The notes below the pieces were generated by a model. It was not told where the DNA came from. It saw nothing but the letters and a program-made list of their open reading frames with translations, and ran no database searches. A DNA stretch of 64,000 bases, from NCBI GenBank assembly GCA_021781745.1, contig JAJXWH010000003.1:142343-206342 (forward strand), read 5' to 3'. The DNA is from Bacillota bacterium (GTDB lineage Bacteria; Bacillota; Clostridia; Clostridiales; Clostridiaceae). Shown piece after piece: positions 1 through 8,587 of the stretch; positions within the stretch are counted from its first letter, which is position 1; each line of letters starts with the position of its first letter. The position numbers were made by a program, and so were the translations under genes.

Positions 1-907
1 TAAAATATCTAGCACATTTTTCATTAATTTCTTCCAAAAAATCTATAGTTATGTAATCATTACCCTTTTTAAGTTCTTCACTAATAGCATTCTGTCTTCG
101 CCTAAGTTCCTCCCCTTTAATAAAGTAATTACTTATTTCTTTATAGTCTTTTTGGAGCTTTATCTTTTTAATATATTTCTTATATAAATCTAATTTCTGT
201 ATCTGCTCTTTTATATAAATTTTAAGTTCTTTCTTTTTTATTAAATTTTCCTCATTATCAACACTTTCTTCTCCTAATTTATAGGCTTCCCTCAGTTCTC
301 CATTAAGAAAATTAGCTTTTTCTTTTAATAAATCAAGAGACCCACCTTTTCTAACACCAATTAACTGCCTTTTTTGCTTTTCTAATTTTTCAATAATTTT
401 CTTTATTGAAGTATTCTCATCTCCAGTATTATAGATATTAGTTATCTTCTCCATTATCTCTTCTTCTTTATCTTTGGAAACTATAACTCCTAACTGACTT
501 ATAAATAAAGTTTTAACAAAAGTTGCTGAATTAATATCAAAGAAATATTTTCCCGGTTCATTTTTATAATCAAACTCTATGACATCGCCTGTTATTTCAT
601 CTAGTATTTCGCATGTATCTTCTTTTTTTACTGTACCAAAGGTCCGCTTTATGATATATCCTCTTCCCATATATTCGATAATTAACTCGCCCGAAATCTT
701 TTCACCAGTTAATGGTAAATATCTTTTTCTATCACTAAATTTACTTCTAGAACTATCTATTCCATACAGCCATACTTTAATAAAATTCTCTATTGAACTT
801 TTTCCCCGTTCATTTTTTCCGTATATTAAATTAAAACCTTTTGTGAAATTTAGATTTTTTTCTTTTACCCCCGCAAAATATTTTATATATATTTTCTTAA
901 TTATCAT
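1..907 (-). CDS. SbcC/Rad50-like (YhaN-type) AAA ATPase, 3' end outside window
   Basis: This is the N-terminal 302 codons of a large ATPase that continues past the left edge. The protein begins MIIKKIYIKYFAGVKEKNL, and a Walker A motif GKNERGKSS sits at residues 30-38, the position expected for SbcC/Rad50/RecN-type ATPases. From about residue 130 the sequence becomes rich in Lys, Glu and Leu, as in a coiled coil. The ATG (905-907) lies inside the end of the upstream nuclease gene (overlap ATGATAATTAA), so the two are translationally coupled. The pair resembles Bacillus YhaN/YhaO and SbcC/SbcD, which act together in DNA end processing. I see the Walker A and the coupling; the repair role is inferred from the family. 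Confidence 0.8.
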   Translation of the reverse strand, partial: MIIKKIYIKYFAGVKEKNLNFTKGFNLIYGKNERGKSSIENFIKVWLYGIDSSRSKFSDRKRYLPLTGEKISGELIIEYMGRGYIIKRTFGTVKKEDTCEILDEITGDVIEFDYKNEPGKYFFDINSATFVKTLFISQLGVIVSKDKEEEIMEKITNIYNTGDENTSIKKIIEKLEKQKRQLIGVRKGGSLDLLKEKANFLNGELREAYKLGEESVDNEENLIKKKELKIYIKEQIQKLDLYKKYIKKIKLQKDYKEISNYFIKGEELRRRQNAISEELKKGNDYITIDFLEEINEKCARYF

Positions 908-2030
908 AAACCTTTACCTCATCACCAGAAATGCTTTGAAGCCCCATCTTTAGCGCTAAATTTATAATTTCTCTTTCCTCCTCTGTTTGTGCCTCCTGTA
1001 ACTTTTTATATATCTTTTTAGCAAATATGCTTTTTAAGGAATATCCCTTAATTAATTCATTTATATCTAACTCAATCTCACTTCTATCAATAATTTTTAC
1101 AAAATAAAATTCATTTTTAAGTAGTTCCTCTAAAATTTCTTCACTTATTGTAAATTCCTCGGACACTTGTCCTTTCAAAATTATCTTATAATAATTATTT
1201 TTCCTATGGGAGTTTGGAATTTCATTGACGATCTTATTTTTTATTTCATTATGTCCAAAACATCCTTTAATATCTATTTCTCTTTCATAATAGTTCCTAA
1301 TTGATGTTCTAATAAATTTACTTTCAACAAATCCATCTTTAAGTTCTAAAAAAACTATTCCTTTATCCTCTAGTTCATCAAATCCTCTCCCTTGAGGACA
1401 TCCACTATAACTATAATATGTATTATCTGCTTTTTTAACCTCTGAGAATTTATGCCTATGTCCAAGTGCCACATAATCCATATTGCTTTTAGCTATTTCA
1501 TCCTCCGTAATTGGATTATAGTCATTTCCATCTCTTGAAGACGTAATTTCACCATGTATAACCATAATATTATTATATCCATCTACTCTTTTTACTTCTT
1601 TTAATAAAGATTTATTTACATGAGGAGTATTAAATCCAGCTCCCCAAACTACCGTATTTAGTTCTCCTAAAACCACATTTTCCATCTGACCTTTAAATAT
1701 ATGAACATTTTCAGGCCATTCTACAATGCTATAGAAAGACTTCTCATTAAATGGATCATGATTTCCTGGACTTATAAACACTTTTATTTTTTGTATTCTT
1801 TCAAAGCAATTTTTTATAAAATAGAGGGTAGTTTTATTTACAGATAAGTTATCAAATATATCTCCCGCAATTAGAAGAATATCTACCTCTTTTTCTATAC
1901 ATATTTTTATTATAGTTTCAAAAACCTGCTTTAATTCTTCCTTACTCTGTAACGCTTCCTTAGGTGTTAATCCACTAAAAGGAGTATCAAAATGTATATC
2001 AGCAGTATGCAATATTTTAATTTTCTTCAT
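897..2030 (-). CDS. SbcD/YhaO-like metallophosphoesterase (DNA exonuclease)
   Basis: A 377-residue calcineurin-like phosphoesterase. The metal-binding motifs appear in order: HTADIHFD at residues 8-15, AGDIFDN near 60, SPGNHD near 90, a histidine in MVIHGEI, and LGHRH. This is the signature of SbcD/Mre11/YhaO nucleases. An in-frame reading extends 45 codons upstream, but I chose the ATG at 2028-2030 because AGGTGAT lies just before it and the protein then starts directly with the first beta strand. It overlaps the SbcC-like ATPase gene downstream, so the two probably form a complex that trims DNA ends. It is about the size of YhaO (around 400 residues). Confidence 0.88.
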   Translation of the reverse strand: MKKIKILHTADIHFDTPFSGLTPKEALQSKEELKQVFETIIKICIEKEVDILLIAGDIFDNLSVNKTTLYFIKNCFERIQKIKVFISPGNHDPFNEKSFYSIVEWPENVHIFKGQMENVVLGELNTVVWGAGFNTPHVNKSLLKEVKRVDGYNNIMVIHGEITSSRDGNDYNPITEDEIAKSNMDYVALGHRHKFSEVKKADNTYYSYSGCPQGRGFDELEDKGIVFLELKDGFVESKFIRTSIRNYYEREIDIKGCFGHNEIKNKIVNEIPNSHRKNNYYKIILKGQVSEEFTISEEILEELLKNEFYFVKIIDRSEIELDINELIKGYSLKSIFAKKIYKKLQEAQTEEEREIINLALKMGLQSISGDEVKVYDN

Positions 2031-2140
2031 ATAATCACCTATAATTATTTTATAAACGAACCTTTGTTCTAATTCTATCATGAAAATTAAAAAGAGTCCA
2101 AGGTTATACCTTGTTATGCTTTCAAATAATGTCTTTTTCA

Positions 2141-2181
2141 TAAAAAGAAGAGATACATTACACATCTGTGTAACGCATCTC
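2141..2181 (-). terminator. rho-independent terminator after the spore protein gene
   Basis: Two 14-base arms (2150-2163 and 2168-2181) pair with two G-U wobbles around a 4-base loop, followed on the minus strand by TTCTTTTTA. It lies between the spore protein gene and the SbcD-like gene. Confidence 0.75.
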
Positions 2182-2252
2182 TCACTTTTGGAATATGATA
2201 TATGATACTTACATATATCAGAAGTCTAATTTAAAGAATTAGTGTACTCTTC

Positions 2253-2441
2253 TTAGATTCTGCTTTCATATTCCTCTACCATTCTTTTTACCATTTCTCC
2301 GCCTACTGAACCACATTGTCTAGAACTTAAGTTTCCATTATATTCTTTAAATGGAACCCCTAGTTCTTGAGCTACTTCGTTCTTAAATTTCTCTAAGCCG
2401 TGTCTTGCTTCTGGAACTAATGTCCTATTATTACTTGACAT
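2253..2441 (-). CDS. alpha/beta-type small acid-soluble spore protein (SASP)
   Basis: A 62-residue protein with the two conserved blocks of alpha/beta SASPs: FKNEVAQELGV, which contains the site cut by the germination protease GPR, and GSVGGEMVKRMVEEYE at the C-terminus. These proteins coat spore DNA and protect it from UV and heat. The ribosome binding site AGGAGG stands 8 bases before the ATG, and a terminator follows. Expression from a forespore sigma-G promoter is expected, but I could not find convincing sigma-G boxes upstream. The gene shows that the organism sporulates. Confidence 0.95.
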   Translation of the reverse strand: MSSNNRTLVPEARHGLEKFKNEVAQELGVPFKEYNGNLSSRQCGSVGGEMVKRMVEEYESRI

Positions 2442-2645
2442 AACGATCCCCTCCTCGGTTAATTTGGTAGGAGTCAGTAGATAAAATTTAAATTAATTTC
2501 ACCTGCCGACAATAGTATTTTAACCTTCGTATTCTTTTTTATTCTTATTAATATAAGGGTAATCTTCAAAATTTATCCGCATAGTTAGCCACTAATAATA
2601 TAATAGCCACCAAATAATTCTCTATTTATCTTATTCTTTAATTAG

Positions 2646-3662
2646 TTAAACTACAATTTCCCTTAAAGTAGCCTCAATATCTATCTTGGCATCAACAAAA
2701 ATATTATTTCTTTCTGTAATATAATAGTTTAGCAAATCAATTGTTATTAAATTTAATTCATTAATATCCTTATCTGTAATTAAATTTATATCTTCAGCTT
2801 TCTTTAGATAATTATTCATATCCCTAAAAAATCTAATTAGCTCATCTTTTATCAAGTCTGTTGATATAAATTCATCACTCATACTTAGTAATCTTTGTTT
2901 AAGATCTAACGCTTTGATTGGAAATAACAAATACATATTTTTTTGAAACAATTGTTTAAAATCATATTTCCAACTTTTTATTATATTAATTTTATAGTCA
3001 ATATTTTCGCCTTCCTGATCACATTTATATTCATATATATCAGGAACCTCAATAGTTGAATTTAACATTATTAGACATTTATCATACTTTTCTTTTAGAT
3101 TATTGTCTATACTATATTCCTCATGTTCCTTTTTCTTTTTGTTAAAATTTATTATATTATTTCCAGTAGCTAAATCTATTTTACTTATAACTAGTGCTAA
3201 ATTATTATCATCTTTGGTTTGAAATTGTATTCTATATTCAAAGTTCTTATATTCATCTTCTGCAAGAATTCTAAGATTATAATTAGAATCATTCAAAATT
3301 ATTATTTCACTATTATTTATATTTTCTTTGCTATTAATAAATTCAATTTTGGTATTTGAACTCAATTCATCATTATATATGGAATTAATAAACTTAATTA
3401 GTAGTAAGTTATTGTTTAAAGAAAAAATCCTTCTCATTATTTTACTGAGATTATTTTCATTCTTGTTATATTTTTTATTATTTAAATTATTTAAACCTAT
3501 ACATCCTTCTTTATCTTCAAAAAAGTCAAATATTTCTTTGAAGGTAAGACATGATTTATTATAATCTTTTTGTTCATTATTAATTCTATCGAAATCTAAA
3601 AAATTATTTATACTTTTATTCTTTTCCTTTTTTACTTCATTTAATAAAATTAATTTATTCAT
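2646..3662 (-). CDS. unknown protein, possibly a divergent Rpn/PD-(D/E)XK nuclease-family protein
   Basis: A 338-residue protein, very rich in Asn, Lys and Ile. The stretch EYRIQFQTKDDNNLALVISKID (about residues 145-166) recalls the IEFQ-containing core strand of Rpn/transposase-like PD-(D/E)XK nucleases, and the region VIEVPDIYEYK to LFPIKALDLKQRLL resembles their second half. The catalytic Asp-Glu pair is not clear, so it may be inactive or the match may be chance. The start is supported by GAGGTGGTGA upstream of the ATG. It stands alone between AT-rich gaps. The function is unknown. Confidence 0.55.
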   Translation of the reverse strand: MNKLILLNEVKKEKNKSINNFLDFDRINNEQKDYNKSCLTFKEIFDFFEDKEGCIGLNNLNNKKYNKNENNLSKIMRRIFSLNNNLLLIKFINSIYNDELSSNTKIEFINSKENINNSEIIILNDSNYNLRILAEDEYKNFEYRIQFQTKDDNNLALVISKIDLATGNNIINFNKKKKEHEEYSIDNNLKEKYDKCLIMLNSTIEVPDIYEYKCDQEGENIDYKINIIKSWKYDFKQLFQKNMYLLFPIKALDLKQRLLSMSDEFISTDLIKDELIRFFRDMNNYLKKAEDINLITDKDINELNLITIDLLNYYITERNNIFVDAKIDIEATLREIVV

Positions 3663-4032
3663 ATTGCATTCACCACCTCACAATGGATTATTTCCATAAT
3701 ATGTTACTAATATGCAAATATTGAATTATTTTATAAAAAATAATCTTAGAAACATAAAGTGACACTGTGTTGATTTTTAAATATTAATTTTATTCTTACT
3801 TTAATATTATACTAAAATAAATATATACTTTTTTCAAAAAAAATCAAGTGATTTTTATTATTGTACTATCAATTTTTGTCTAACGTAATATTATTTCGAT
3901 CAATTTATATGAATTATAATAAATTTTGTATATTCTCACAACCCCAAAATTGAATTTCTATATTTTTCTCTAATTTAATAAATTATACAAAATCTTTTCT
4001 CCCGTAAAAAATAATATTGTGTTGTAAAAAAT
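3663..4032. other. AT-rich gap
   Basis: About 370 bases of very AT-rich DNA between two minus-strand genes. I see no gene, no strong hairpin and no repeat in it. Confidence 0.6.
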
Positions 4033-4275
4033 TTATTTTAGCTGAATCTTCAACTCTCTATATTTTACAATTAACTCTTGTGTTTCACTAATCCATTGCG
4101 CTTTAATTTTATTTGCTAATTCTTCCAATACCTTTTGCCTGCTTGCAACATGATACCTATTAAATTGAATTATCTTTCCCTCTTCAATTTTTTTAATATA
4201 ATTACTATTTAAATGACCCTTGAAAGGTCGTATTTCTAGTGTTGCATGTAATTTATCTGCCGATAACATATACAT
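4033..4275 (-). CDS. small hypothetical protein
   Basis: An 80-residue charged protein starting MYMLSADKLHATLEIRPFKG. AAGGAGGAATAAAAA precedes the ATG, so translation is likely. No family is recognised. It follows the ASCH/MazG-like gene on the same strand with a 57-base gap and may be co-transcribed with it. Confidence 0.6.
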   Translation of the reverse strand: MYMLSADKLHATLEIRPFKGHLNSNYIKKIEEGKIIQFNRYHVASRQKVLEELANKIKAQWISETQELIVKYRELKIQLK

Positions 4276-4332
4276 TTTTTATTCCTCCTTATTCATAAGC
4301 ATTTTTAATAATTATCGACCTTGCTGAAGTTT

Positions 4333-4830
4333 TTATACCTTTTCTTTTAATATATTTTTAATTTTTTCTAAATGCTTTGAATAATCTTCAATTACAATAT
4401 CAGCTTTTATTCCTATTTTCTCTAAAGCACCTAAGGAAGATTGCACTTTATCCCAAAATTCTTCTATTGCATTATTTATATCATTCTTAATTATAGCTGT
4501 TTCAAACTCATCATTTTCCTCTTCGACCTTTCTTAATTGATTCATTAATGTTGTTTCACTTATTCCTATATTTTTCAGTTCTACACATAAAGTATTTTTT
4601 AATCCTAATATACAGAATTCCTCTTCAAGTCCGCAATGACCACCTTTTTGTATATATGAAACTTCTTTGATTATTTCTCTTTGTGCATACCCAGTCGAAT
4701 CTCCCTGCTCCCTTAATACGAGGATATCTCCAGCATTAAATCCAGTATCATTTCTCCTAACCTCAAATGTTTTAATACCTTCTTTTATTGCTTTATAATT
4801 CTGTGACGATATCTTTAATTTATGTACCAT
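4333..4830 (-). CDS. DUF3850/ASCH-like domain fused to a MazG-like segment
   Basis: A 165-residue protein. The N-terminal half (HKLKISSQNYKAIKEGIKTF, VRRNDTGFNAGDILVLRE) has the pattern of DUF3850, a PUA/ASCH-like fold thought to bind RNA or nucleotides. The C-terminal half (QLRKVEEENDEFETA followed by AIEEFWDKVQSSLGAL) looks like the helical core of MazG-type nucleoside triphosphate pyrophosphohydrolases, including the EExxE pattern. The combination suggests nucleotide or RNA housekeeping, often found in phage-derived DNA. I chose the ATG at 4828-4830 (AGAGGA five bases upstream) rather than a GTG six codons earlier. The domain calls are by eye. Confidence 0.65.
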   Translation of the reverse strand: MVHKLKISSQNYKAIKEGIKTFEVRRNDTGFNAGDILVLREQGDSTGYAQREIIKEVSYIQKGGHCGLEEEFCILGLKNTLCVELKNIGISETTLMNQLRKVEEENDEFETAIIKNDINNAIEEFWDKVQSSLGALEKIGIKADIVIEDYSKHLEKIKNILKEKV

Positions 4831-5041
4831 TAAATCCTCTTCTTTCACTAAATATTTTATTAAAATAAGTAATGATTTTATTAATTATTTTTTAACTGCA
4901 ATAATTAATAAACTAACAATACGTTGTAATCATAAAAAAATAATTCTATATCTTTATAAAAATATTGTTTCAATAAATTACTATTACTATTCTTAGTAAA
5001 AAATTAGATAAATAAAAAATTTAATTGTTAAAATTAAAACC

Positions 5042-5071
5042 AAAAAGAGTTGGTAAAAAAATTACCAACTC
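5042..5071 (-). terminator. terminator after tRNA-Trp
   Basis: Perfect 10-base arms (5047-5056 and 5062-5071) around an A-rich loop, followed on the minus strand by TTTTTGG. Confidence 0.8.
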
Positions 5072-5115
5072 ATAAAATCTTTTTAAATTATAATATTATA
5101 TAATAGAAATTTAAA

Positions 5116-5190
5116 TGGCAGGGGCAGTAGGATTTGAACCCACAACCAATGGTTTTGGAGACCACTACTCTACCGTTGAGCCATACCCCT
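5116..5190 (-). tRNA. tRNA-Trp (anticodon CCA)
   Basis: Read on the minus strand, the cloverleaf folds with acceptor AGGGGTA paired to TGCCCCT, a T-arm with GGTTCAAATCC, anticodon loop CTCCAAA giving anticodon CCA, and an encoded CCA end. A terminator follows about 45 bases downstream. Confidence 0.95.
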
Positions 5191-5401
5191 AAGACAAATA
5201 GTATTTTATCATGTACTAATAACTTATGTCAAGAAATTTATCATTTTATTTTTTAAAAAATAATTAAAGACGCTTTTAGCAAAAAAGTAGTTTTTTTAAA
5301 TACTTCTTGTTTAAGTATCAATATTATTCTATAATATAGTAAAATACTTTGATTGTCAAAATATTTTATTGTCGATTTTTTCGTGAAAGGATATATGTAA
5401 A

Positions 5402-6469
5402 ATGAATTTTAATTCTCTTAAAATTGGAAATTTAGTAGCTCCTATTCCTATTATTCAAGGAGGCATGGGAATTGGTGTTTCATCTTCCAACTTAGCTGCT
5501 GCTGTTGCAAATGCTGGTGGAATTGGAATCATTTCTGCTGCACAGCTTGGTTATAAAGAAGATGATTTTGAAAAGAACCCTTTAGAGGCAAATTTAAGGG
5601 CTTTAAAAAAACATATTACTCTTGCAAAATCTAAAGCTGTAAATGGTATTATAGGAATTAATGCTATGGTTGCAACTAATAATTATGAAGACCATATTAA
5701 AGCTGCAATAGAAGCTGGAGTTGATTTAATAATTTCTGGTGCTGGACTTCCTACTATGTTACCTAAAATAGTAAAAGGTTCCTCTGTTAAAATTGCACCT
5801 ATAGTTTCTTCTTTAAAGGCCGCAAAAGTAATTTTGAAGCTTTGGGATAAGCATGATAATGTAGCTCCAGATCTTGTTGTAATTGAAGGTCCAAAAGCTG
5901 GTGGTCATTTAGGATTTAAAGTAGAAGAATTAGAAGATGAAAATCTAGACTTTGATAAAGCCGTTGTAGATATAATCGATGAAACAAAAAAATACGCAGA
6001 AAAGTATAATAAGGAAATTCCAGTAGTAGTAGCTGGAGGAGTTTTTGATGGATATGATATTGCTAAATATCTTAAATTAGGAGCTAGTGGGGTTCAAATG
6101 GCAACAAGATTTGTCGCTACTGAAGAATGTGATGCTTCTGATGAATTTAAAAACGCCTATGTTAATTGTACGAAAGATGATATACAAATAGTAAAAAGTC
6201 CTGTTGGAATGCCAGGCAGAGCCCTTAAAAATCCTTTTGTTAAAAGAACTTCTACTGAAAAGGAAAAAATTACTCACTGCTATAATTGTCTAACACCTTG
6301 TAATCCTGCAAATACGCCTTACTGTATAAGTAAAGCTTTAATAAATGCAGTAAAAGGTGATCTTGATGAAGGACTTATCTTCTGTGGTGAGAATGCAAGT
6401 AGAATTACAAAAATAACTACTGTTAAAGAACTTATGGATGAATTAGTTTCAGAACTAAAAAATGCATAG
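5402..6469 (+). CDS. FMN-dependent flavoprotein of the nitronate monooxygenase / FabK family
   Basis: A 355-residue TIM-barrel flavoprotein. The N-terminus LVAPIPIIQGGMGIGVSSSNLAAAVANAGGIG, split by the IIQGGMG phosphate loop, the EGPKAGGHLG motif and the VVAGGVFDG/GVQMATRF strands are typical of the NMO/2-nitropropane dioxygenase family, which also contains the enoyl-ACP reductase FabK. The C-terminus carries a cysteine-rich CYNCLTPCNPANTPYC block, common in clostridial members and of unknown use. The ATG has AAAGGA about ten bases upstream. It is the only plus-strand gene here and converges on ridA. Whether it is a detoxifying oxidase or a FabK-like reductase cannot be decided; no fab genes are adjacent. 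Confidence 0.85.
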   Translation: MNFNSLKIGNLVAPIPIIQGGMGIGVSSSNLAAAVANAGGIGIISAAQLGYKEDDFEKNPLEANLRALKKHITLAKSKAVNGIIGINAMVATNNYEDHIKAAIEAGVDLIISGAGLPTMLPKIVKGSSVKIAPIVSSLKAAKVILKLWDKHDNVAPDLVVIEGPKAGGHLGFKVEELEDENLDFDKAVVDIIDETKKYAEKYNKEIPVVVAGGVFDGYDIAKYLKLGASGVQMATRFVATEECDASDEFKNAYVNCTKDDIQIVKSPVGMPGRALKNPFVKRTSTEKEKITHCYNCLTPCNPANTPYCISKALINAVKGDLDEGLIFCGENASRITKITTVKELMDELVSELKNA

Positions 6470-6477
6470 TTTATAAA

Positions 6478-6532
6478 AATGGACTGTCTAATAAATAGCT
6501 TTTTATAAAGCAAATTTATAGGACAGTCCATT
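6478..6532. terminator. bidirectional terminator between convergent genes
   Basis: Eleven-base arms (AATGGACTGTC and its complement) flank a 30-base loop. A T-rich run follows on both strands. It separates the flavoprotein gene from ridA. Confidence 0.75.
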
Positions 6533-6608
6533 ATTTTAGATTTTTTTAAGGCCACAATATTCGCTGAACTTATGCACAATCAAAAAATAACAAGTTCATA
6601 TGCCTTAA

Positions 6609-6989
6609 TTAAGCATTTTTGTAAGCTATTACTTCAACCTCACATAAAACTGCCTTTGGAAGTTCTTTTACAGCTACACAAGAACGCGCTGGCTTACTAA
6701 TGAAATATTTAGCATAAACTTCATTAAATTTAGCAAAATCGCTCATGTTTGCTATAAAACAAGTTGTTTTTATAACGTTGCTAAAATCAACATTATTTGC
6801 TTCTAATATAGCAGAAATGTTTTTCATTACTTGTAGTGCCTGCTCCTCTATATTTGAGCCTACAATTTCACCTGTTGCTGGATCTAAAGGTATTTGTCCT
6901 GATGTAAATAATAAATCGCCAAAGCTTATTGCTTGAGAATATGGTCCAATAGCTGCAGGAGCCTTTTCTGTATTTGTTACTTTTAACAT
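6609..6989 (-). CDS. RidA family enamine/imine deaminase
   Basis: A 126-residue RidA/YjgF/TdcF protein. It carries the family signature, with AIGPYSQAI at the N-terminus, FTSGQIPLDPATGE, the active-site arginine in KPARSCVAV and the glutamate in LCEVEVIAYK. RidA hydrolyses reactive enamine and imine products of PLP enzymes such as 2-aminoacrylate. That fits a locus that also encodes the PLP enzyme DpaL, whose product is 2-aminoacrylate, although the two genes are in separate transcription units. GGAGG stands nine bases before the ATG. Confidence 0.95.
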   Translation of the reverse strand: MLKVTNTEKAPAAIGPYSQAISFGDLLFTSGQIPLDPATGEIVGSNIEEQALQVMKNISAILEANNVDFSNVIKTTCFIANMSDFAKFNEVYAKYFISKPARSCVAVKELPKAVLCEVEVIAYKNA

Positions 6990-7090
6990 TTTTCAATTCC
7001 TCCAAATTAAATAGAATAAATATAATTATATTATTTTTAATAAAATAATAGATAAACAACATGTAAGCTAGACTTATGTGGTAGCTTACC

Positions 7091-7275
7091 GAAATAATAA
7101 AGATTTTTGTTACGAAAAACTATGAAAATATCGCTGAAGGCTCTAAGTTGCAAGTTGCACTCACTTTAGCATGTTCCCGCTTTCAGCGTGACAAGCTAAA
7201 GTGAGACAACCTACAACTAAGAGCCTTTAACAGCTCATTTTCAAATGTTTTCTACACAAAAATATTTATTATTTC
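7091..7275. repeat. long imperfect inverted repeat (about 185 bases)
   Basis: The outer arms (GAAATAATAAAGATTTTTGT and its near complement at 7256-7275) match in 19 of 20 positions. Inner arms include AGGCTCT/AGAGCCT and CTCACTTTAGC/GCTAAAGTGAG. It could be a small structured RNA, a MITE-like element or a compound terminator. Confidence 0.6.
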
Positions 7276-7450
7276 TAGTTAAGATATCCACATGAAGATT
7301 TAGTAAATATGTAAGTATATTAATATAATAAGTCCAATTATAATGTTTGATATCTATAATATAATAAATTCATATTTCCTACTTCAACTTTTTTAATTTG
7401 TAATTTATATTATAATTTTACTCGTATTATGTCATATATTCAACCTTTAA

Positions 7451-7607
7451 GGCACATGAAAAAAATAATAGACCAAAGATGCGACGCATATTTCGTGTCA
7501 GACAAGGAAGTAAATTCTGCTCATAGCGAGCCTATTAGCTGAATTTGCTGACGTAGCATGACGCGAAATAGGCAAGCATACTGGTCTAGTATTTTTTTGA
7601 TTGTGCC
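7451..7607. repeat. dispersed palindromic repeat, copy A
   Basis: A 157-base element that folds end to end. The terminal arms (GGCACA...TAGACCA) pair almost fully, and a second stem TATTTCGTGTCA/TGACGCGAAATA and a third AAATTC/GAATTT lie inside. A second, diverged copy lies at 23643-23769. On the minus strand it ends in TTATTTTTTTC after the stem, so it could terminate the operon that ends with mogA. Confidence 0.75.
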
Positions 7608-7675
7608 TACTGCTATAATTTGTATATGAAAACTAAGAGATTGCATTAGCTTAACTAATCCTTAGCTCTCACTTA

Positions 7676-8164
7676 TTATCTGCCACATTCAGCTTCGTCA
7701 CCTTTTAGGATCTTTATACCATGTTCTAATTCAGATACAATATAATTTAGGCTTTCCCTAACTGCCTTTTCGCTTCCAGGCAAATTAACAATTAATGTGT
7801 TTTTTCTAATAACAGAAACCCCTCTGCCAAGCATAGCTCTTTTAGTTATTTGCATTGAATAAGCTCTTATTGCTTCTGCTATTCCCGGAACTATTCTCTC
7901 TCCAATTTCAAGAGTAGCTTCTGGTGTACAATCTCTTTTAGAAAATCCTGTTCCACCAGTAGTAATAATTAAATCAACAGTATTTTTATCACACAGTTCT
8001 TTCATTTCATCACGTAAAATTTCATGCTCATCAGGAAGAACTTTATAAAATTCAATTTTATATCCATTCTCTTTCATTATTTCCGCAATAGCGCTTCCAC
8101 TTTTATCTTCTCTCTGTCCAGCATATCCTTTGTCACTAGCCGTAATTATCCCAACTCTATACAA
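7676..8164 (-). CDS. mogA: molybdopterin adenylyltransferase
   Basis: A 162-residue MogA/MoaB-fold protein that activates molybdopterin by adenylation before molybdenum insertion. It shows the MPT-binding TTGGTG loop at residues 68-73, followed by the conserved acidic/Thr-Pro-Glu segment (KRDCTPEAT), and the RGVSVIRKNTLIVNLPGS strand near the C-terminus. The start is a TTG (8162-8164) inside the end of the MOSC gene, with GGAGATGA upstream. It is the last gene of the run that begins with xanthine dehydrogenase, so cofactor supply is tied to the enzyme. MoaB is an alternative name; the local set (moaA, moaC, moeA-like) makes a MogA role likely. Confidence 0.88.
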   Translation of the reverse strand: MYRVGIITASDKGYAGQREDKSGSAIAEIMKENGYKIEFYKVLPDEHEILRDEMKELCDKNTVDLIITTGGTGFSKRDCTPEATLEIGERIVPGIAEAIRAYSMQITKRAMLGRGVSVIRKNTLIVNLPGSEKAVRESLNYIVSELEHGIKILKGDEAECGR

Positions 8165-8585
8165 CTTTCATCTCATCTCCATATTTTATTTTTCCACCTT
8201 TAATTACCTTTGCAAAAACACCGTTAGTAGGCATAATGCAATCTCCCATTTTTTTATAAATCTCACAATGATTATGACATTCCTTCCCAATTTGAGTCAA
8301 CTCTAAAATCACATCATTACACTTTAATATTGTTCCAACTGGCAGTTTAGTAAATTCAATTCCTTCTACCACAAGATTTTCTCCGAATGCTCCATCTATT
8401 ACATTAGCACCTTTATTATTGAATTCTTCTATTTTCTCATAAGATAATAAACTCACCTGTCTGTGCCAGTTACCTGCATGCGCATCATTTTCTATTCCGA
8501 AGTCTTCTATAAAATTAGCTTCCTTGACATTTTTCTTTTGGGTGCCACGTCTTTCACTGATACATACTGCTATTATTTTCCCCAT
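8157..8585 (-). CDS. MOSC-domain protein
   Basis: A 142-residue stand-alone MOSC domain. The typical parts are GDAHAGNWHRQVSLLS-like (here NDAHAGNWHRQVSLL), GAFGENLVVEG, LPVGTIL and the putative cofactor/sulfur-ligand cysteine in KMGDCIMPTNGVFAKV. MOSC domains bind molybdenum cofactor and may take part in its sulfuration or transfer. GGAGG lies six bases before the second ATG, so I place the start at 8583-8585 rather than two codons earlier. It sits between moaA and mogA with overlaps on both sides. In this selenium-linked operon it could be a carrier of finished cofactor; that is inference. Confidence 0.88.
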   Translation of the reverse strand: MGKIIAVCISERRGTQKKNVKEANFIEDFGIENDAHAGNWHRQVSLLSYEKIEEFNNKGANVIDGAFGENLVVEGIEFTKLPVGTILKCNDVILELTQIGKECHNHCEIYKKMGDCIMPTNGVFAKVIKGGKIKYGDEMKVV

Positions 8586-8587
8586 AA

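Larger units (their letters stand above)
6990..7675. other. non-coding gap with palindromic elements
   Basis: No gene is visible in these 686 bases. They hold a small hairpin (about 7063-7088, arms GTAAGCTA/TAGCTTAC), a long imperfect hairpin (7091-7275) and one copy of a dispersed palindromic repeat (7451-7607). The last lies just downstream of the mogA end of the long operon and may end its transcript. Confidence 0.7.

Noticed and set aside
579..953. 124-codon plus-strand frame
   Set aside because: It is antisense to the SbcC- and SbcD-like genes and has low-complexity content.
2442..2560. Sigma-G promoter of the spore protein gene
   Set aside because: One is expected, but no pair of boxes with acceptable match and spacing was found.
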